Source: Candidatus Latescibacterota bacterium
Lineage (GTDB): Bacteria; Latescibacterota; UBA2968; UBA8231
NCBI GenBank assembly: GCA_022819745.1
Contig: JAJEGS010000039.1
Location: 248,001-312,000, forward strand
Reading direction: 5' to 3'
DNA: 64,000 nucleotides
The notes under the pieces are model-generated. The model saw only the letters and a program-made list of their open reading frames with translations, had not been told where the DNA came from and did not search any database. Position numbers and translations under genes: made by a program. Shown one piece after another: positions 46,582 to 55,795 of the stretch. How positions within the stretch are numbered: position 1 is the stretch's first letter; each line of letters opens with the position of its first letter.

Positions 46582-47201
46582 TGGAGAAGCCCCATCTGGA
46601 GTTTCTAGTCGAAGAGCCTTCTATGGAGGCATTCCTGCATGAATTACTCCCGCGTCTATTTCCCGAAGACTATCCTTTCTTTCGCGTCCATGCGTTTCAG
46701 GGCAAGACAGACATGTTGGATAATTTACAGGCTCGTCTAAAGGGCTACGCCCATTGGCCGTCGAACTATGGGCGTATCGTCGTGGTGGTTGATTGCGACG
46801 ACGACGATTGCCATAAGCTCAAACAACGGCTTGAAAAAGCAGCGACCATAGCGGGGTTAAGCACTCGTTCAGGATCCGGGGGGCATCTCTGGCAAGTGGT
46901 AAACCGCATCGCAATTGAAGAACTTGAAGCGTGGTACTTCGGCGATTGGAAAGCCGTGAAGAGTGCCTATCCAAGGGTGTCGGCAACCGTTCCAAATCGG
47001 GCACCCTATCGCAATTCCGATGCGATAAAAGGCGGCACTTGGGAGGCGTTTGAACGCATCTTGCAGAATGGCGGCTACTTCAAAAACGGGCTGCGAAAGG
47101 TAGAAGCGGCGCGTACCATTGCCGCTCACCTCAACCCGGACTGTAACCGCTCTCACAGCTTTGTGAAATTCCGCGACGCTCTCATTGAGGCGATGGTATA
47201 A
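46578..47201 (+). CDS. DUF4276-family TOPRIM-like protein, partner of the ATPase
   Basis: The 207-residue protein starts with [22 protein letters not shown], then [19 protein letters not shown] around residue 75 and [22 protein letters not shown] near 115. This follows DUF4276 and related TOPRIM-like proteins, where acidic residues (Glu12-Glu13 and the DCDDDD cluster) bind metal. A nuclease role is inferred. The four-base overlap with the ATPase gene means the two proteins are made together. Confidence 0.8.
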   Translation: MMEKPHLEFLVEEPSMEAFLHELLPRLFPEDYPFFRVHAFQGKTDMLDNLQARLKGYAHWPSNYGRIVVVVDCDDDDCHKLKQRLEKAATIAGLSTRSGSGGHLWQVVNRIAIEELEAWYFGDWKAVKSAYPRVSATVPNRAPYRNSDAIKGGTWEAFERILQNGGYFKNGLRKVEAARTIAAHLNPDCNRSHSFVKFRDALIEAMV

Positions 47202-49105
47202 TGCGCGGCCAGATTATGAATAATAATGTCTCGCACCTCCTCCCCCTGCTCTGCGCCCTCGCACTGTCAGTGGGCGGCTGTGCGGGTCTGCGGAGCCACC
47301 GCGCGCGCGCCGAACCGCCGGCCTCCGACCAAGCCATGCAGTACTTCGTCAAGGCCAAGGTCTTTGAAGCCCAACACAACTACCTCGGCGCAATAGTCGC
47401 CCTGCGCAACGCAGCCGACCTCGACCCGACCTCGCCCACCATCTACGCCCGCCTCGCTTACAATTACCAGCGCATTGACGACCCCCACATGGCCGTCCAC
47501 TTTGCGCACAAGGGTTTGGCATTGGACGGAAGTCAAGTGGGGTTGCGCCGCCTACTGATTCGCATCTTGGAGAGCGAAGGCGAGCGCGAGAGTGCCATCG
47601 ATCACATTGAAGAGTTGCTGCGCTACGAGCCAGACAATTGGCTGCTCTACCGCCACTTGGCCTATCTCTACTTTGAAACGGGCCAACCCGAGCGCGTCGC
47701 TCCGCTCTTCAAGGAAGTACTCGTCCAAGAGCGCGTACCACCGGAGGTCAAGGTAGATATAGCCGGCGTTTTTTCGCGCATCAACCAGCAAAAAGAGGCC
47801 GAGCGCATCTATCGCCGAGTCCTCGCAGCCGACCCTATGGTCGAGGACGCTTGGCTGGGGCTGGCTGAACTCAAGCTGTCACAGGGACATCGCCATGAAG
47901 CCATTGCCATCTACCGCGAGGCCGCCGGCCACCTGCCCGATAGCAGCATCCCCTACCACTTGGCGCGGCTGATGGTCACCGAGCACGACCTAGAAGACAT
48001 CCTCGCCGAAGAGGGTGCCGAAGTGCTATACCACTTGGGAGTAGCCCTGTCCGAAGCCGGCGAGTACGATCAAGCGACGTTGATCTTTAAGCGCATCGTC
48101 GAGATGCAGCCCCAAACGGTCGAGCAGTGGACCGACCTAGCGCGCTACTACATCTACTTGGAAGACTACGACTCGGCCACCGCGGTCTTCAGCCAAGCGG
48201 CCGAGGCCATGCCCGACAGCAGCGAGATCTACCTGTATTGGGGGACGGCCCTCGAAAGCACCGAGCGCTACGATGAGGCCATCGCCGTGTACCAGCGCGG
48301 CCTTGAGCGCCTGCCCGACGCGGCTGATCTGTATCTATACTGGGGACTGGCGTTAGAGCAACAAGACGCTTGGGCAGCGGCGATAGAAGTCTATAGCCAA
48401 GCCCTTGCAGCATCCCCGGGCCACGCCGCACTGCACGTGCGGTGGGGCATCAGCCTCGGGCGGCAGGAGCAGTGGGAAGACGCACTGGCCCAATACGAAA
48501 CAGCGGCCTCACTCGACCCTGCGTATAGCCCAGCCTTTCTGCACTGGGGCATCGCACTAGAGGAACTAGAACACTGGGAAGCAGCCCTTGAGAAGCTGAA
48601 TCAGGCCGTTGCCCTCGCCAACGACAAGAGCCGCGTGCTCTTTTACCTCGGAGCCTGCTACGAACAGGCTTCGCGCAAACTGGGCCGCGACGAGTACTTC
48701 GACCGCGCCGTAGAGACCTTCCAACGCCTGTTAGAGATCGAGCCAAACGATGCGTACGCGCTCAACTACCTCGGCTACATGTACGCGGACAAGGGCGTGC
48801 GGCTGACAGAAGCAGTCGCGCTCTTGGAGAAGGCGATCGAGCTCGAACCGGACAACAGCGCGTTCCTCGACAGCATCGGCTGGGCCTATTTCCGCCTCGG
48901 AGAGCTTGCGCAGGCCGAACAATACCTGCAACAAGCCTTGGAGCAGATGGACGAGGGCGATCCCGAGGAGCAGGCCGTGATCTTCGACCACGCCGGCGAC
49001 ATTGCCAGTGCCCTCGGTAAAATGGACGAGGCGCGCGTGCATTGGCAAAAGGTGCTGGAACTCGTGCCGGACAACGAAGAGGTCCAGCGCAAGCTGCTGC
49101 CATGA
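47201..49105 (+). CDS. TPR-repeat lipoprotein
   Basis: The ATG at 47201 overlaps the preceding stop as TAATG; a second ATG at 47216 is possible. The N-terminus is a lipoprotein signal (LLCALALSVGGCAGL, lipobox Cys near residue 27). The rest is about fifteen tetratricopeptide repeats (for example DPTSPTIYARLAYNYQRI, PDSSEIYLYWGTALEST, LDPAYSPAFLHWGIALEE). It should be a periplasmic or outer-membrane scaffold. The downstream lipoprotein gene overlaps it by ATGA, so the two may act together in envelope assembly. Confidence 0.88.
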   Translation: MRGQIMNNNVSHLLPLLCALALSVGGCAGLRSHRARAEPPASDQAMQYFVKAKVFEAQHNYLGAIVALRNAADLDPTSPTIYARLAYNYQRIDDPHMAVHFAHKGLALDGSQVGLRRLLIRILESEGERESAIDHIEELLRYEPDNWLLYRHLAYLYFETGQPERVAPLFKEVLVQERVPPEVKVDIAGVFSRINQQKEAERIYRRVLAADPMVEDAWLGLAELKLSQGHRHEAIAIYREAAGHLPDSSIPYHLARLMVTEHDLEDILAEEGAEVLYHLGVALSEAGEYDQATLIFKRIVEMQPQTVEQWTDLARYYIYLEDYDSATAVFSQAAEAMPDSSEIYLYWGTALESTERYDEAIAVYQRGLERLPDAADLYLYWGLALEQQDAWAAAIEVYSQALAASPGHAALHVRWGISLGRQEQWEDALAQYETAASLDPAYSPAFLHWGIALEELEHWEAALEKLNQAVALANDKSRVLFYLGACYEQASRKLGRDEYFDRAVETFQRLLEIEPNDAYALNYLGYMYADKGVRLTEAVALLEKAIELEPDNSAFLDSIGWAYFRLGELAQAEQYLQQALEQMDEGDPEEQAVIFDHAGDIASALGKMDEARVHWQKVLELVPDNEEVQRKLLP

Positions 49106-49884
49106 TGCATACCTCGCGCTCGGGGCACCCCCGGAATTTCCAGACAGCTTACAAATGGGTTGCGCTCTGTGCCCTCGCGCTAGCTTGCGCCCCGCCGCTG
49201 GTGGTGCGAGAGGGTTGGGATGCAGACCAAGGACCGGCCGCCTTGCTCGCTGCCTCGACATCCCTCGCCCAGTTCAAGGACCTAACGGCGGAAGCAGCCA
49301 TTGAGTTGCGGCGCGGCGAGCTGCGCGGTCGGGGGACGGCCCTCGTGCAGCTAGTCAATCCAGATCTCTTTCGCGTCGAAGTGCGCGGCCCTTTCTTTAC
49401 GCACATCTTTACCGCTCTCCTCGAAGGCGACAGCCTGACTGTGTACGGCCGGGGCATGGACCAGCCCTTAAAAGGATCAGTGCATGGCCGACTGCTAACC
49501 ACGTTGACCGGGCTAGATTTGGGATCCTGCGACCTGCGCTACGCCTTGCTCGGCTTCGTCGAGCCAGGTTCCATCGTCGAGCCAGTTGAGTATCCGCATG
49601 CCGACCACGCGGTGATTGCGCTCGCGGGAGGGCGGCAGGCGTGGCTGGACCTCCGCCGGGGCTTGGTGTTGCGCGAGAGCATCCCCTTACCCGAGGGCGA
49701 AGTCCTGCTCCGCGAGCTAAAAGAATACCGCCGACAGGATGCGCTCTATCTACCGCGCCGAGTGGAAATACGCCAAGCCGATGTGTCGCTGGTATTGACC
49801 TACAAACGCTATGCCTTCAACAGTGGGCTAGACGCCAGTCAATTGCAACAGGGACTGCCCACGGCGGCGATACGAGCACCGTGA
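49102..49884 (+). CDS. LolA/LolB-like lipoprotein (DUF4292-like)
   Basis: The start is the ATG at 49102, overlapping the TPR gene stop by four bases; 260 residues. It has a lipobox (ALACAPP). The mature part has the half-open beta-barrel pattern of LolA/LolB: FKDLTAEAAIELRRGELRGRGTALVQLVNPDLFRVEVRG in separate strands, then GDSLTVYGRG and PRRVEIRQADVSLVLTYKRYAFN. It could accept lipoproteins or lipids at the outer membrane. The position next to a TPR lipoprotein matches LolB neighbourhoods in other bacteria. Confidence 0.7.
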   Translation: MMHTSRSGHPRNFQTAYKWVALCALALACAPPLVVREGWDADQGPAALLAASTSLAQFKDLTAEAAIELRRGELRGRGTALVQLVNPDLFRVEVRGPFFTHIFTALLEGDSLTVYGRGMDQPLKGSVHGRLLTTLTGLDLGSCDLRYALLGFVEPGSIVEPVEYPHADHAVIALAGGRQAWLDLRRGLVLRESIPLPEGEVLLRELKEYRRQDALYLPRRVEIRQADVSLVLTYKRYAFNSGLDASQLQQGLPTAAIRAP

Positions 49885-49893
49885 GAAGCTCGC

Positions 49894-49924
49894 ATCGTTT
49901 GACAGTGTAATATGCCGCCGAGTA
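49894..49924 (+). promoter_or_regulatory. Shared TTGACA motif, copy 1
   Basis: ATCGTTTGACAGT (49894-49906) is identical over 13 bases to the motif at 61741-61753 and similar to one at 52362. TTGACA (49899-49904) could be a -35 box for the redoxin gene at 49941; no strong -10 box is visible. Confidence 0.35.
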
Positions 49925-49940
49925 GGTCACTGCGTCTAGA

Positions 49941-50474
49941 ATGGCTATAGAGATGATCTGGCGTTACAAACTCCCTGCCATAGCCAGTGTGCTCTTCCTT
50001 TCAGCGGGCGCAGCTACTTGTGCGCCGTATAAAGTCTATGTCTTTCTCAGCGAAACTTGTCCCATCTCGCGGTATTACACCCTCGCACTAAAAGACTTAC
50101 ACGCAAAGTACGCATCGGATAAACTCGAATTTATCGGCGTCTTTCCCAACCCACTCTCTACCTCGCACACGATCGCAGCATTCAAAGAGAAATTCAGTTT
50201 GCCCTTCCCTTGCATACAGGATTTCGACCATACTTGGGTAAACCGGTTGCGCGCAACCATTACGCCCGAAGTTGTGGTTGTCAACCCAGCGAACAGCGCG
50301 GTCTATCGCGGCCGCATTGACAATGCCTTTGCGCGGATAGGTAAAAGGCGTCGCATCATCACCGAGCAGGACCTCGCTGCAGTCCTGAACATCCTCGGAG
50401 AGGAAAAATCTCCATCATTTCGCCAAACCCAAGCTATTGGCTGCTTCATAACGCCATTGCAAAAGGCGAAATAG
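49941..50474 (+). CDS. Secreted redoxin/thioredoxin-fold protein
   Basis: The 177-residue protein has an N-terminal membrane or signal segment (LPAIASVLFLSAGAATCA) and a thioredoxin-like fold: YKVYVFLSETCPISRYYTLALKDL, FIGVFPNP, FSLPFPCIQDFDHTWVNRL, TPEVVVVNPANSAVYRGRIDN. The active site is CPIS with one Cys, so it is closer to peroxiredoxin-like or CxxS proteins than to a dithiol oxidoreductase. The tail QTQAIGCFI is typical of redoxins found with cytochrome c/monooxygenase-like proteins. The next gene starts 12 bases later. Confidence 0.75.
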   Translation: MAIEMIWRYKLPAIASVLFLSAGAATCAPYKVYVFLSETCPISRYYTLALKDLHAKYASDKLEFIGVFPNPLSTSHTIAAFKEKFSLPFPCIQDFDHTWVNRLRATITPEVVVVNPANSAVYRGRIDNAFARIGKRRRIITEQDLAAVLNILGEEKSPSFRQTQAIGCFITPLQKAK

Positions 50475-50486
50475 GAGTGAATCATC

Positions 50487-52226
50487 GTGTACCCAATTCT
50501 GTCAATCCTCATACTGCTTCTCGCCTTTTCTGCGCAGCGTGCTCAAACGGTCACCTTCAGCGAGCATATTGCCCCCATCATCTACAACAACTGCACAGCG
50601 TGCCATCGAGCAGGTGAAATCGGCCCGATCCCGTTTACGAATTACGCCGAAGTCGCGGCCCATGCGGAGACGATCCAATACGTCACGCAAAATCGCTACA
50701 TGCCGCCGTGGAAACCCGATCCCAACTACAGTCGGCACATTGGCGCACGGATCCTCACCCAAAACGAGATTGACTTAATCGCCCGCTGGGTCGAGAATGG
50801 ATTTCCACAGGGAGATTCTGCCCTCGAACCACCCCTGCCGGCCTTTTCCACAGACTCGGCGCTTGGCACCCCGGACCTCGTATTGACGATGGCAGAACCC
50901 TTTACTATTCGTGGCGACAACCAAGATCAGTACCAAATTTTTGTCATCCCAACCAAGCTCACAGAAGATCGGGCCGTAGCCGCAGTTGAATTTCGGCCGG
51001 GCAACCGCCAGATCGTCCACCACGCACTCATCGCGGCTGACATCACGGGCACGGCGCGACAAAAGGATCGCGAGACTCCAGAATACGGGTACGAATCTTT
51101 TGGCGGGTTCGGCGCTCCCACCGCCGTTATGCTGCCGCTCTACACCCCGGGCGCACTTATTGTGCCCTTTCCCCAAGGCGTCGGACAGATACTGCCCAGA
51201 AACTCTGATTTATTGCTGCAAGTACACTACGCCCCTTGGCCGCTGGCGGAATCGGATCAATCCAGCGTCAACATATTTTTCCAAAAAGAACCCCTTGAAA
51301 GAGAAGTGGGGCTCATCTCTATTTTGCCTTTTTCTTACGACCGATTGAGCGCAATACCGAACAGCCTCGGCCGAGTCGCCGCGCTACTTGAACGACTCGG
51401 TATCAAAGTGTCCAACCTCGCGGACTTCATCAACCTCGCGGCCAGCGCGAAAGACTTGTTTGACGCCCACCCGCAAGTAGCAAGACGCGAGTTTGAGGAC
51501 AAGTTTGTCATTCCGGCCAATGAGATCAAAACATTTCGCGGCACCCTGACCATCCAACAAGACATTAGCCTCATCTCTATCTATCCGCATATGCACTTGC
51601 TGGGCAAGTCGTGCGAAGTGTACGCCGTCGATCCACAGGGCGGACGCACCAACCTCCTGCGCGTCTCAGACTGGGATTTCAACTGGCAGGGCAGTTATAC
51701 GTTCACCCATTTTCAAAAAATAACCGCCGGCTCGAAAATTCACGCCTTTGTCACCTACGACAACACCGCGGATAATCCGCTCAATCCCAGCATCCCACCC
51801 CGCGAGATGAGCTGGGGTGAAAAAACCACCGATGAAATGCTCATCGTCTCCATGCAGTACGTGCTCTATCAATCGGACGATGAAAACATCGCACTGACAC
51901 CTAACGCGAGCGACTCAGGCGTCGCTGTGGCGGCTGGGTCGAGTACCCAAGGACCGTTGCCCGCTCGGGCCGTCCTACATCCGCCTTATCCCAATCCCTT
52001 TAACTCGCTGGCCCATATCCGCTTTGCAGTCCCCGGGCGCACGGTAGTGCGGTTGGAGGTTTTCGACATCTTGGGGCAGCGAGTGGCCGTCGTAGTCAAC
52101 GAAGTGCTGGACGCCGGAAGGCACACCGCGATATTCGACGGAGCCGACTTAGCCAGTGGGGTCTATGTTGTGCGCTTGGCGATTCCGGGCGAGGAATTGG
52201 CGCGGCGGGTCGCGTTGGTGCGCTAA
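50487..52226 (+). CDS. Cytochrome c-copper monooxygenase-like secreted protein with sorting domain
   Basis: Starts at GTG 50487, nine bases after AGGAG. The 579-residue protein has a signal peptide, a heme c motif Cys36-TA-Cys39-His40 in a planctomycete-type cytochrome domain (about 20-105), then a region like the copper type II ascorbate-dependent monooxygenases (about 125-470) with His clusters IVHHAL and YPHMHLLGKS. The end (about 495-579) is a FlgD/por-secretion-like sorting domain (PPYPNPFNSLAHIRFAVPG, GVYVVRL). It should be exported and cell-surface attached, with the preceding redoxin as possible partner. Substrate is unknown. Confidence 0.8.
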   Translation: MYPILSILILLLAFSAQRAQTVTFSEHIAPIIYNNCTACHRAGEIGPIPFTNYAEVAAHAETIQYVTQNRYMPPWKPDPNYSRHIGARILTQNEIDLIARWVENGFPQGDSALEPPLPAFSTDSALGTPDLVLTMAEPFTIRGDNQDQYQIFVIPTKLTEDRAVAAVEFRPGNRQIVHHALIAADITGTARQKDRETPEYGYESFGGFGAPTAVMLPLYTPGALIVPFPQGVGQILPRNSDLLLQVHYAPWPLAESDQSSVNIFFQKEPLEREVGLISILPFSYDRLSAIPNSLGRVAALLERLGIKVSNLADFINLAASAKDLFDAHPQVARREFEDKFVIPANEIKTFRGTLTIQQDISLISIYPHMHLLGKSCEVYAVDPQGGRTNLLRVSDWDFNWQGSYTFTHFQKITAGSKIHAFVTYDNTADNPLNPSIPPREMSWGEKTTDEMLIVSMQYVLYQSDDENIALTPNASDSGVAVAAGSSTQGPLPARAVLHPPYPNPFNSLAHIRFAVPGRTVVRLEVFDILGQRVAVVVNEVLDAGRHTAIFDGADLASGVYVVRLAIPGEELARRVALVR

Positions 52227-52250
52227 GGGCGGGAGCTTGTTTCTCGTAAC

Positions 52251-52268
52251 TTTTTGCCGCAGCAAAAA
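52251..52268. terminator. Short A/T-rich hairpin after the cytochrome gene
   Basis: TTTTTGC (52251-52257) and GCAAAAA (52262-52268) form a perfect seven-base stem with a CGCA loop 24 bases after the stop codon. It lacks a GC-rich stem, so it is at best a weak terminator. Confidence 0.3.
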
Positions 52269-52361
52269 ATTCACTGCCTAGGTAACACCCGCGCCACCAC
52301 AGGTGTTTAAGAAATACACCACTAAGCTCGACTTTACCCAAAGCAGCATGGCAGCGATTCG

Positions 52362-52392
52362 GTTTGACAGTCACAGGCCCAATGCGTACCTA
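52362..52392 (+). promoter_or_regulatory. Shared TTGACA...ATGCGTACCTA motif, copy 2
   Basis: GTTTGACAGT, then AGGCCC and ATGCGTACCTA with small gaps, repeats at 61743-61774. TTGACA (52364-52369) lies 17 bases before TACCTA. It sits about 100 bases upstream of the halogenase-like operon. Confidence 0.4.
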
Positions 52393-52464
52393 AATTTGCG
52401 CTACGAGCAATTGTTGATTGAAGTCTAGGTGTGCCATAGTGGGGATGCGAATGGAGCGTATTTT

Positions 52465-54003
52465 ATGACTCGCCAGTCCGATGTAGTAATTATCGGCGGC
52501 GGCTTGGCCGGCCTGACGCTGGCCCTTCAACTGCGGCTGACCCTGCCGGCGCTCCGCGTGACCGTGCTCGAACGGCACCGGCACCCGGCACCAGAGACGA
52601 CCTTCAAAGTCGGCGAGTCCATGGTCGAGGTTTCTTCTTGGTATCTCCGGGAAGTACTGGGACTGGGCGATTATTTGCGCGAGTCGCATCTGCTCAAGTT
52701 CGGTCTGCGCTTTTTTATGAGTGACTTGGATAATCGCGATTTGGGATGCCGTCCAGAATACGGCCTGCTAAATGTCCCGCAAGGCACTCCCGCTAAACCA
52801 ACAGCGAGCTTTCCCACAATCCATTTGCCCACATACCACGTCGATCGCGGCCGCTTGGAGAACTGTCTCTTGGAACGCTGTCGGGCAGCCGGGGCCGAAG
52901 TCGTAGAAGCCTGCAAAATCAAGGCATTGAATTTTGGCGATCCGCACGAACTAGCCGCCGACGCCAACAGTTTGAAGCTGCAATCTCGCTGGGTTATTGA
53001 CGCCACCGGTCGGGCGGGATTTCTGGCGCGGCGGCTGAAGCTCAGGCAGACCCAAGGGCATGCAGTCAATGCCGCGTGGTTTCGGTTAGCCGAGAGGATC
53101 GACCCGGATCTTTGGACCGAGGACTCAGCTTATCACAGCAGGACTCGTCCCCAGCAGCGTTGGCGCAGCACGAACCACTTGATGGGGCCGGGTTACTGGG
53201 TCTGGCTCATTCCACTTCCGACCGGAGCTACGAGCGTAGGTATCATGGCCGATCCCGCTCAGCATTCCTTTGACCAACTCAATCGCTTTGAAAAGGTGCT
53301 GACTTGGCTGAGTGCTAGGGAACCTCAACTAGCTGAAGTCGCCTCTTCCCTAGCGCCTCTGGACTTCCATGCGATGCAAGCGCGATCGTATCTCAGCCAG
53401 CGCACATTCTCGGCGGACCGTTGGGCACTCTGTGGTGAATCGGCCTTTTTTGTCGATGCCCTCTATTCGCCGGGCGGGGATTTCATCGCCGTGGGAAATA
53501 CCCTCATAACACAGATGATCGCGGCCGATTGCGCCGCAGATCGGCTGCAATTAGCGATCCTCGCCAGATTTGGCGAAGAGCTGCTCAATGGTATGTTCCG
53601 GCACTATTTCGGCCTCTATCACGGCAACTACCCATTGATGGGCAATCCCGGTGTCATGCTACAGAAGGTCGCGTGGGACACTGCATTTTACTTCGCCTAT
53701 AACGTCCTGCTCTTCTGCAACGGTCGCTTTTGCGACCCTGTGTTTCACCAAGCGATCCGGGAGGAAAATGCGCGGTTGGAGAGCCTGCAACAGCGCATGA
53801 GGTATCGCTTCAAGCGATCGGAGGCCGAGCAGAGCGCTTACTCCGGCCACTTTATCGATCAAGCCTGTGTCGAGCCTATCCAGGCGCTCTATCAGTCTAG
53901 TAAAGACCGCTTGGAGGATACCGAGGGCCTCAAAGCCCAATTGGGAGAAAACATACAAGTATTGGAGCACTTTAGTAACACCATAGAGGAGCTTGTGCGG
54001 TGA
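52465..54003 (+). CDS. Flavin-dependent halogenase-like enzyme
   Basis: The ATG at 52465 follows GGAG. The 512-residue protein starts with the FAD Rossmann motif VVIIGGGLAGLTLALQL, then FKVGESM (48-53), a Lys78 in LLKFGLRFF at the place of the halogenase catalytic lysine, and Trp245-x-Trp247-x-Ile-Pro250 (WVWLIP), the WxWxIP motif of flavin-dependent halogenases. These features favour chlorination or bromination of an aromatic or enolic carbon using FADH2 and a flavin reductase, which is not nearby. Some proteins with this layout are monooxygenases. It is the first gene of an operon of six overlapping genes. Confidence 0.75.
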   Translation: MTRQSDVVIIGGGLAGLTLALQLRLTLPALRVTVLERHRHPAPETTFKVGESMVEVSSWYLREVLGLGDYLRESHLLKFGLRFFMSDLDNRDLGCRPEYGLLNVPQGTPAKPTASFPTIHLPTYHVDRGRLENCLLERCRAAGAEVVEACKIKALNFGDPHELAADANSLKLQSRWVIDATGRAGFLARRLKLRQTQGHAVNAAWFRLAERIDPDLWTEDSAYHSRTRPQQRWRSTNHLMGPGYWVWLIPLPTGATSVGIMADPAQHSFDQLNRFEKVLTWLSAREPQLAEVASSLAPLDFHAMQARSYLSQRTFSADRWALCGESAFFVDALYSPGGDFIAVGNTLITQMIAADCAADRLQLAILARFGEELLNGMFRHYFGLYHGNYPLMGNPGVMLQKVAWDTAFYFAYNVLLFCNGRFCDPVFHQAIREENARLESLQQRMRYRFKRSEAEQSAYSGHFIDQACVEPIQALYQSSKDRLEDTEGLKAQLGENIQVLEHFSNTIEELVR

Positions 54004-54776
54004 ACGCGCGCGCCGACCGGCTTGGGAAGCGATTGTCTCGCTTGCTGTCCGAGGTTACGTCGCCGCCGCCCGCCGATGTGCATCCCAAGATCGGCCAGCG
54101 CCTGTCCGATGCGCGGGCGGCCTTCGCGCAGGGATTTCGCCAAGCACTGAGTGTTGCGCCGACAATGCTGCCGCGGATTTTGCGAGACGAGCCATGCCAA
54201 AGACGCGGCTTTGCGCTCGAAGGTGCCGCTATGGCACTCGTCTTAATGGATGAGTTCAGCGCCGCTCCCCGGAGGCTGTTAGAAGCTTTGCTCTGTGGGC
54301 GGTCGGCTGGCGAACGTACCCTCGGCGCAATCGGCGTTGGCTGGGCGAGTGCGCACTTGGGCCGCTCGGCTGACTGGTTGCCGCCTGGGCTGCACCCTCG
54401 CTATAGGCATGCCGTCGCGGACGGGTACGGCTTTCACCAAGGATTCTTCCACGCGCATCGGTTCGCGGGCCGGGGGTTTCCCACCGGCAAAGGCGAATTG
54501 AGCATCTCCTATGACATTGGACTTGGCCGGGCGCTGTGGTTCGTTCACAGCGGCCGCACGGAGTCTATTGTCCACTCTATCGGCAGGATGCCGCCCGATC
54601 GGCGCGCACAGCTCTGGCGCGGGGTCGGCACGGCCTGTGCTTTTACCGGCAACGCCGAGTACGCGGCGCGGATGGGTGCCGCCGCTGCGCGGTTTGAAAC
54701 TCATTTCCAAGCGGGCTTGGAGACCGGCACGCAACTGTTGCGTGCCCTCGCCCAGCCCGAGGAGGCGGTTCTGTGA
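54000..54776 (+). CDS. DUF1702-family protein
   Basis: The GTG start overlaps the previous stop as GTGA and has GAGGAG upstream. The 258-residue protein matches my memory of DUF1702: FALEGAAMALVLMDEF, AIGVGWASAHLGR, HAVADGYGFHQGFFH, DIGLGRALWFVHSG and a C-terminal ACAFTGNAEYAARM. DUF1702 proteins are known from enediyne and other polyketide clusters; their reaction is not established. Its place between a halogenase-like gene and a ketosynthase-like gene supports a role in making a polyketide-type product. Confidence 0.7.
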   Translation: MNARADRLGKRLSRLLSEVTSPPPADVHPKIGQRLSDARAAFAQGFRQALSVAPTMLPRILRDEPCQRRGFALEGAAMALVLMDEFSAAPRRLLEALLCGRSAGERTLGAIGVGWASAHLGRSADWLPPGLHPRYRHAVADGYGFHQGFFHAHRFAGRGFPTGKGELSISYDIGLGRALWFVHSGRTESIVHSIGRMPPDRRAQLWRGVGTACAFTGNAEYAARMGAAAARFETHFQAGLETGTQLLRALAQPEEAVL

Positions 54777-55795
54777 AAAGAAGAGATTTCTTGATTGGTG
54801 GGATAGGTGCTGTGGCGACAGGTACCACCGGCTGTGCGGGCATCCGTCAGGTCATTTCTCCGAGTTGGCCCAACGTTACGCCGGCGGAAATGGACGGTTT
54901 TCTAGTGGATCTAGACAGCGCGATGAATCGCATTACCGAGAATCCAGCGGGCGAGCGCTTTCTAAGCGAGCTGCAACAGCGACCTTCCCGCGAGCAAGAT
55001 GCACGGCTTCTTCGTCAGGGGATGCGCACGCTCCTGCTCGCCGGGAATTTCGGCGATTTGTCGGTAGCGGGCCAAGTACATCCAGGCGTCCAGCAACGGC
55101 TCCAGTACTCTGCTTCCGAGATAGATTCAACGACCCTAGGCTTAATGGATCATCTGCAATCGCTGTCCCCTGCTGCTAGAGCCAATATGCAGTCAGCCCT
55201 CCGTCAGGACGCCAAGCTCGGAGATCGCGTACTCGAAGCCATTGACCTTGAGGCAAGCTCGGTCGGGGTGCCCATTCGCCGCCGGCTGCAGTTGCGCACG
55301 ATGGGCAAACACATCATCGGGCGCTTGCAGCATTCTTCTGACATGTTCATTGACGAATATGTCACCAAAAGCCAAAAGATCCTCTCTCAACCGGGTTCGG
55401 CTGCCGAAACGCAGCGCTTGATGGCAGCGCACATGGGTGAACCAACTTTTAAGGTCCGGCGTCAGGAAGCCGAAAACGCGGCGCGGCGCTGGCAAGCAAT
55501 GGAACTCCAAGAGATTCCCATTGGCTATCAATCGCTGGAGAAAGAAGATACCAGCGAAGAAAAAAGTGGCGAAGAAAGTGATAGCTGGTATCGAGCAGGC
55601 AACCGTTTGCTTGGATTCGGTACCGTAACGACCATAGTCGGTTGGTTGATAATCGCTCTCGGCGCTGGAATCGGTAGTGATGGTTTGCTAATAATAGGAC
55701 TGATCCCCGGAGTCACCGTCGGACCGCTCGCCTTTCTGCTAGGTCTCGTTACCATCCTCCTCGGAGGCCTGATAGATATAGCCGACGGCCCATGA
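54773..55795 (+). CDS. Tat/lipoprotein-signal membrane protein of unknown function
   Basis: The GTG start overlaps the DUF1702 stop by GTGA and follows GGAGG. The 340-residue protein starts KRRDFLIGGIGAVATGTTGCAG, a twin-arginine-like signal with a lipobox Cys near residue 21. A helical, Gln/Ser/Arg-rich central part covers about 35-270. Two hydrophobic segments are at the C-terminus (LGFGTVTTIVGWLIIALGAG and LLIIGLIPGVTVGPLAFLLG region). I recognise no family. It may anchor or transport the product of the operon at the envelope. Confidence 0.6.
   Translation: MKRRDFLIGGIGAVATGTTGCAGIRQVISPSWPNVTPAEMDGFLVDLDSAMNRITENPAGERFLSELQQRPSREQDARLLRQGMRTLLLAGNFGDLSVAGQVHPGVQQRLQYSASEIDSTTLGLMDHLQSLSPAARANMQSALRQDAKLGDRVLEAIDLEASSVGVPIRRRLQLRTMGKHIIGRLQHSSDMFIDEYVTKSQKILSQPGSAAETQRLMAAHMGEPTFKVRRQEAENAARRWQAMELQEIPIGYQSLEKEDTSEEKSGEESDSWYRAGNRLLGFGTVTTIVGWLIIALGAGIGSDGLLIIGLIPGVTVGPLAFLLGLVTILLGGLIDIADGP

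Noticed and set aside
52290..52428. Possible 45-codon remnant gene ending at TAG 52428
   Set aside because: The frame reads plausibly (KKYTTKLDF, NAYLNLRYEQL) but is short, resembles no family I know and has no ribosome-binding site.
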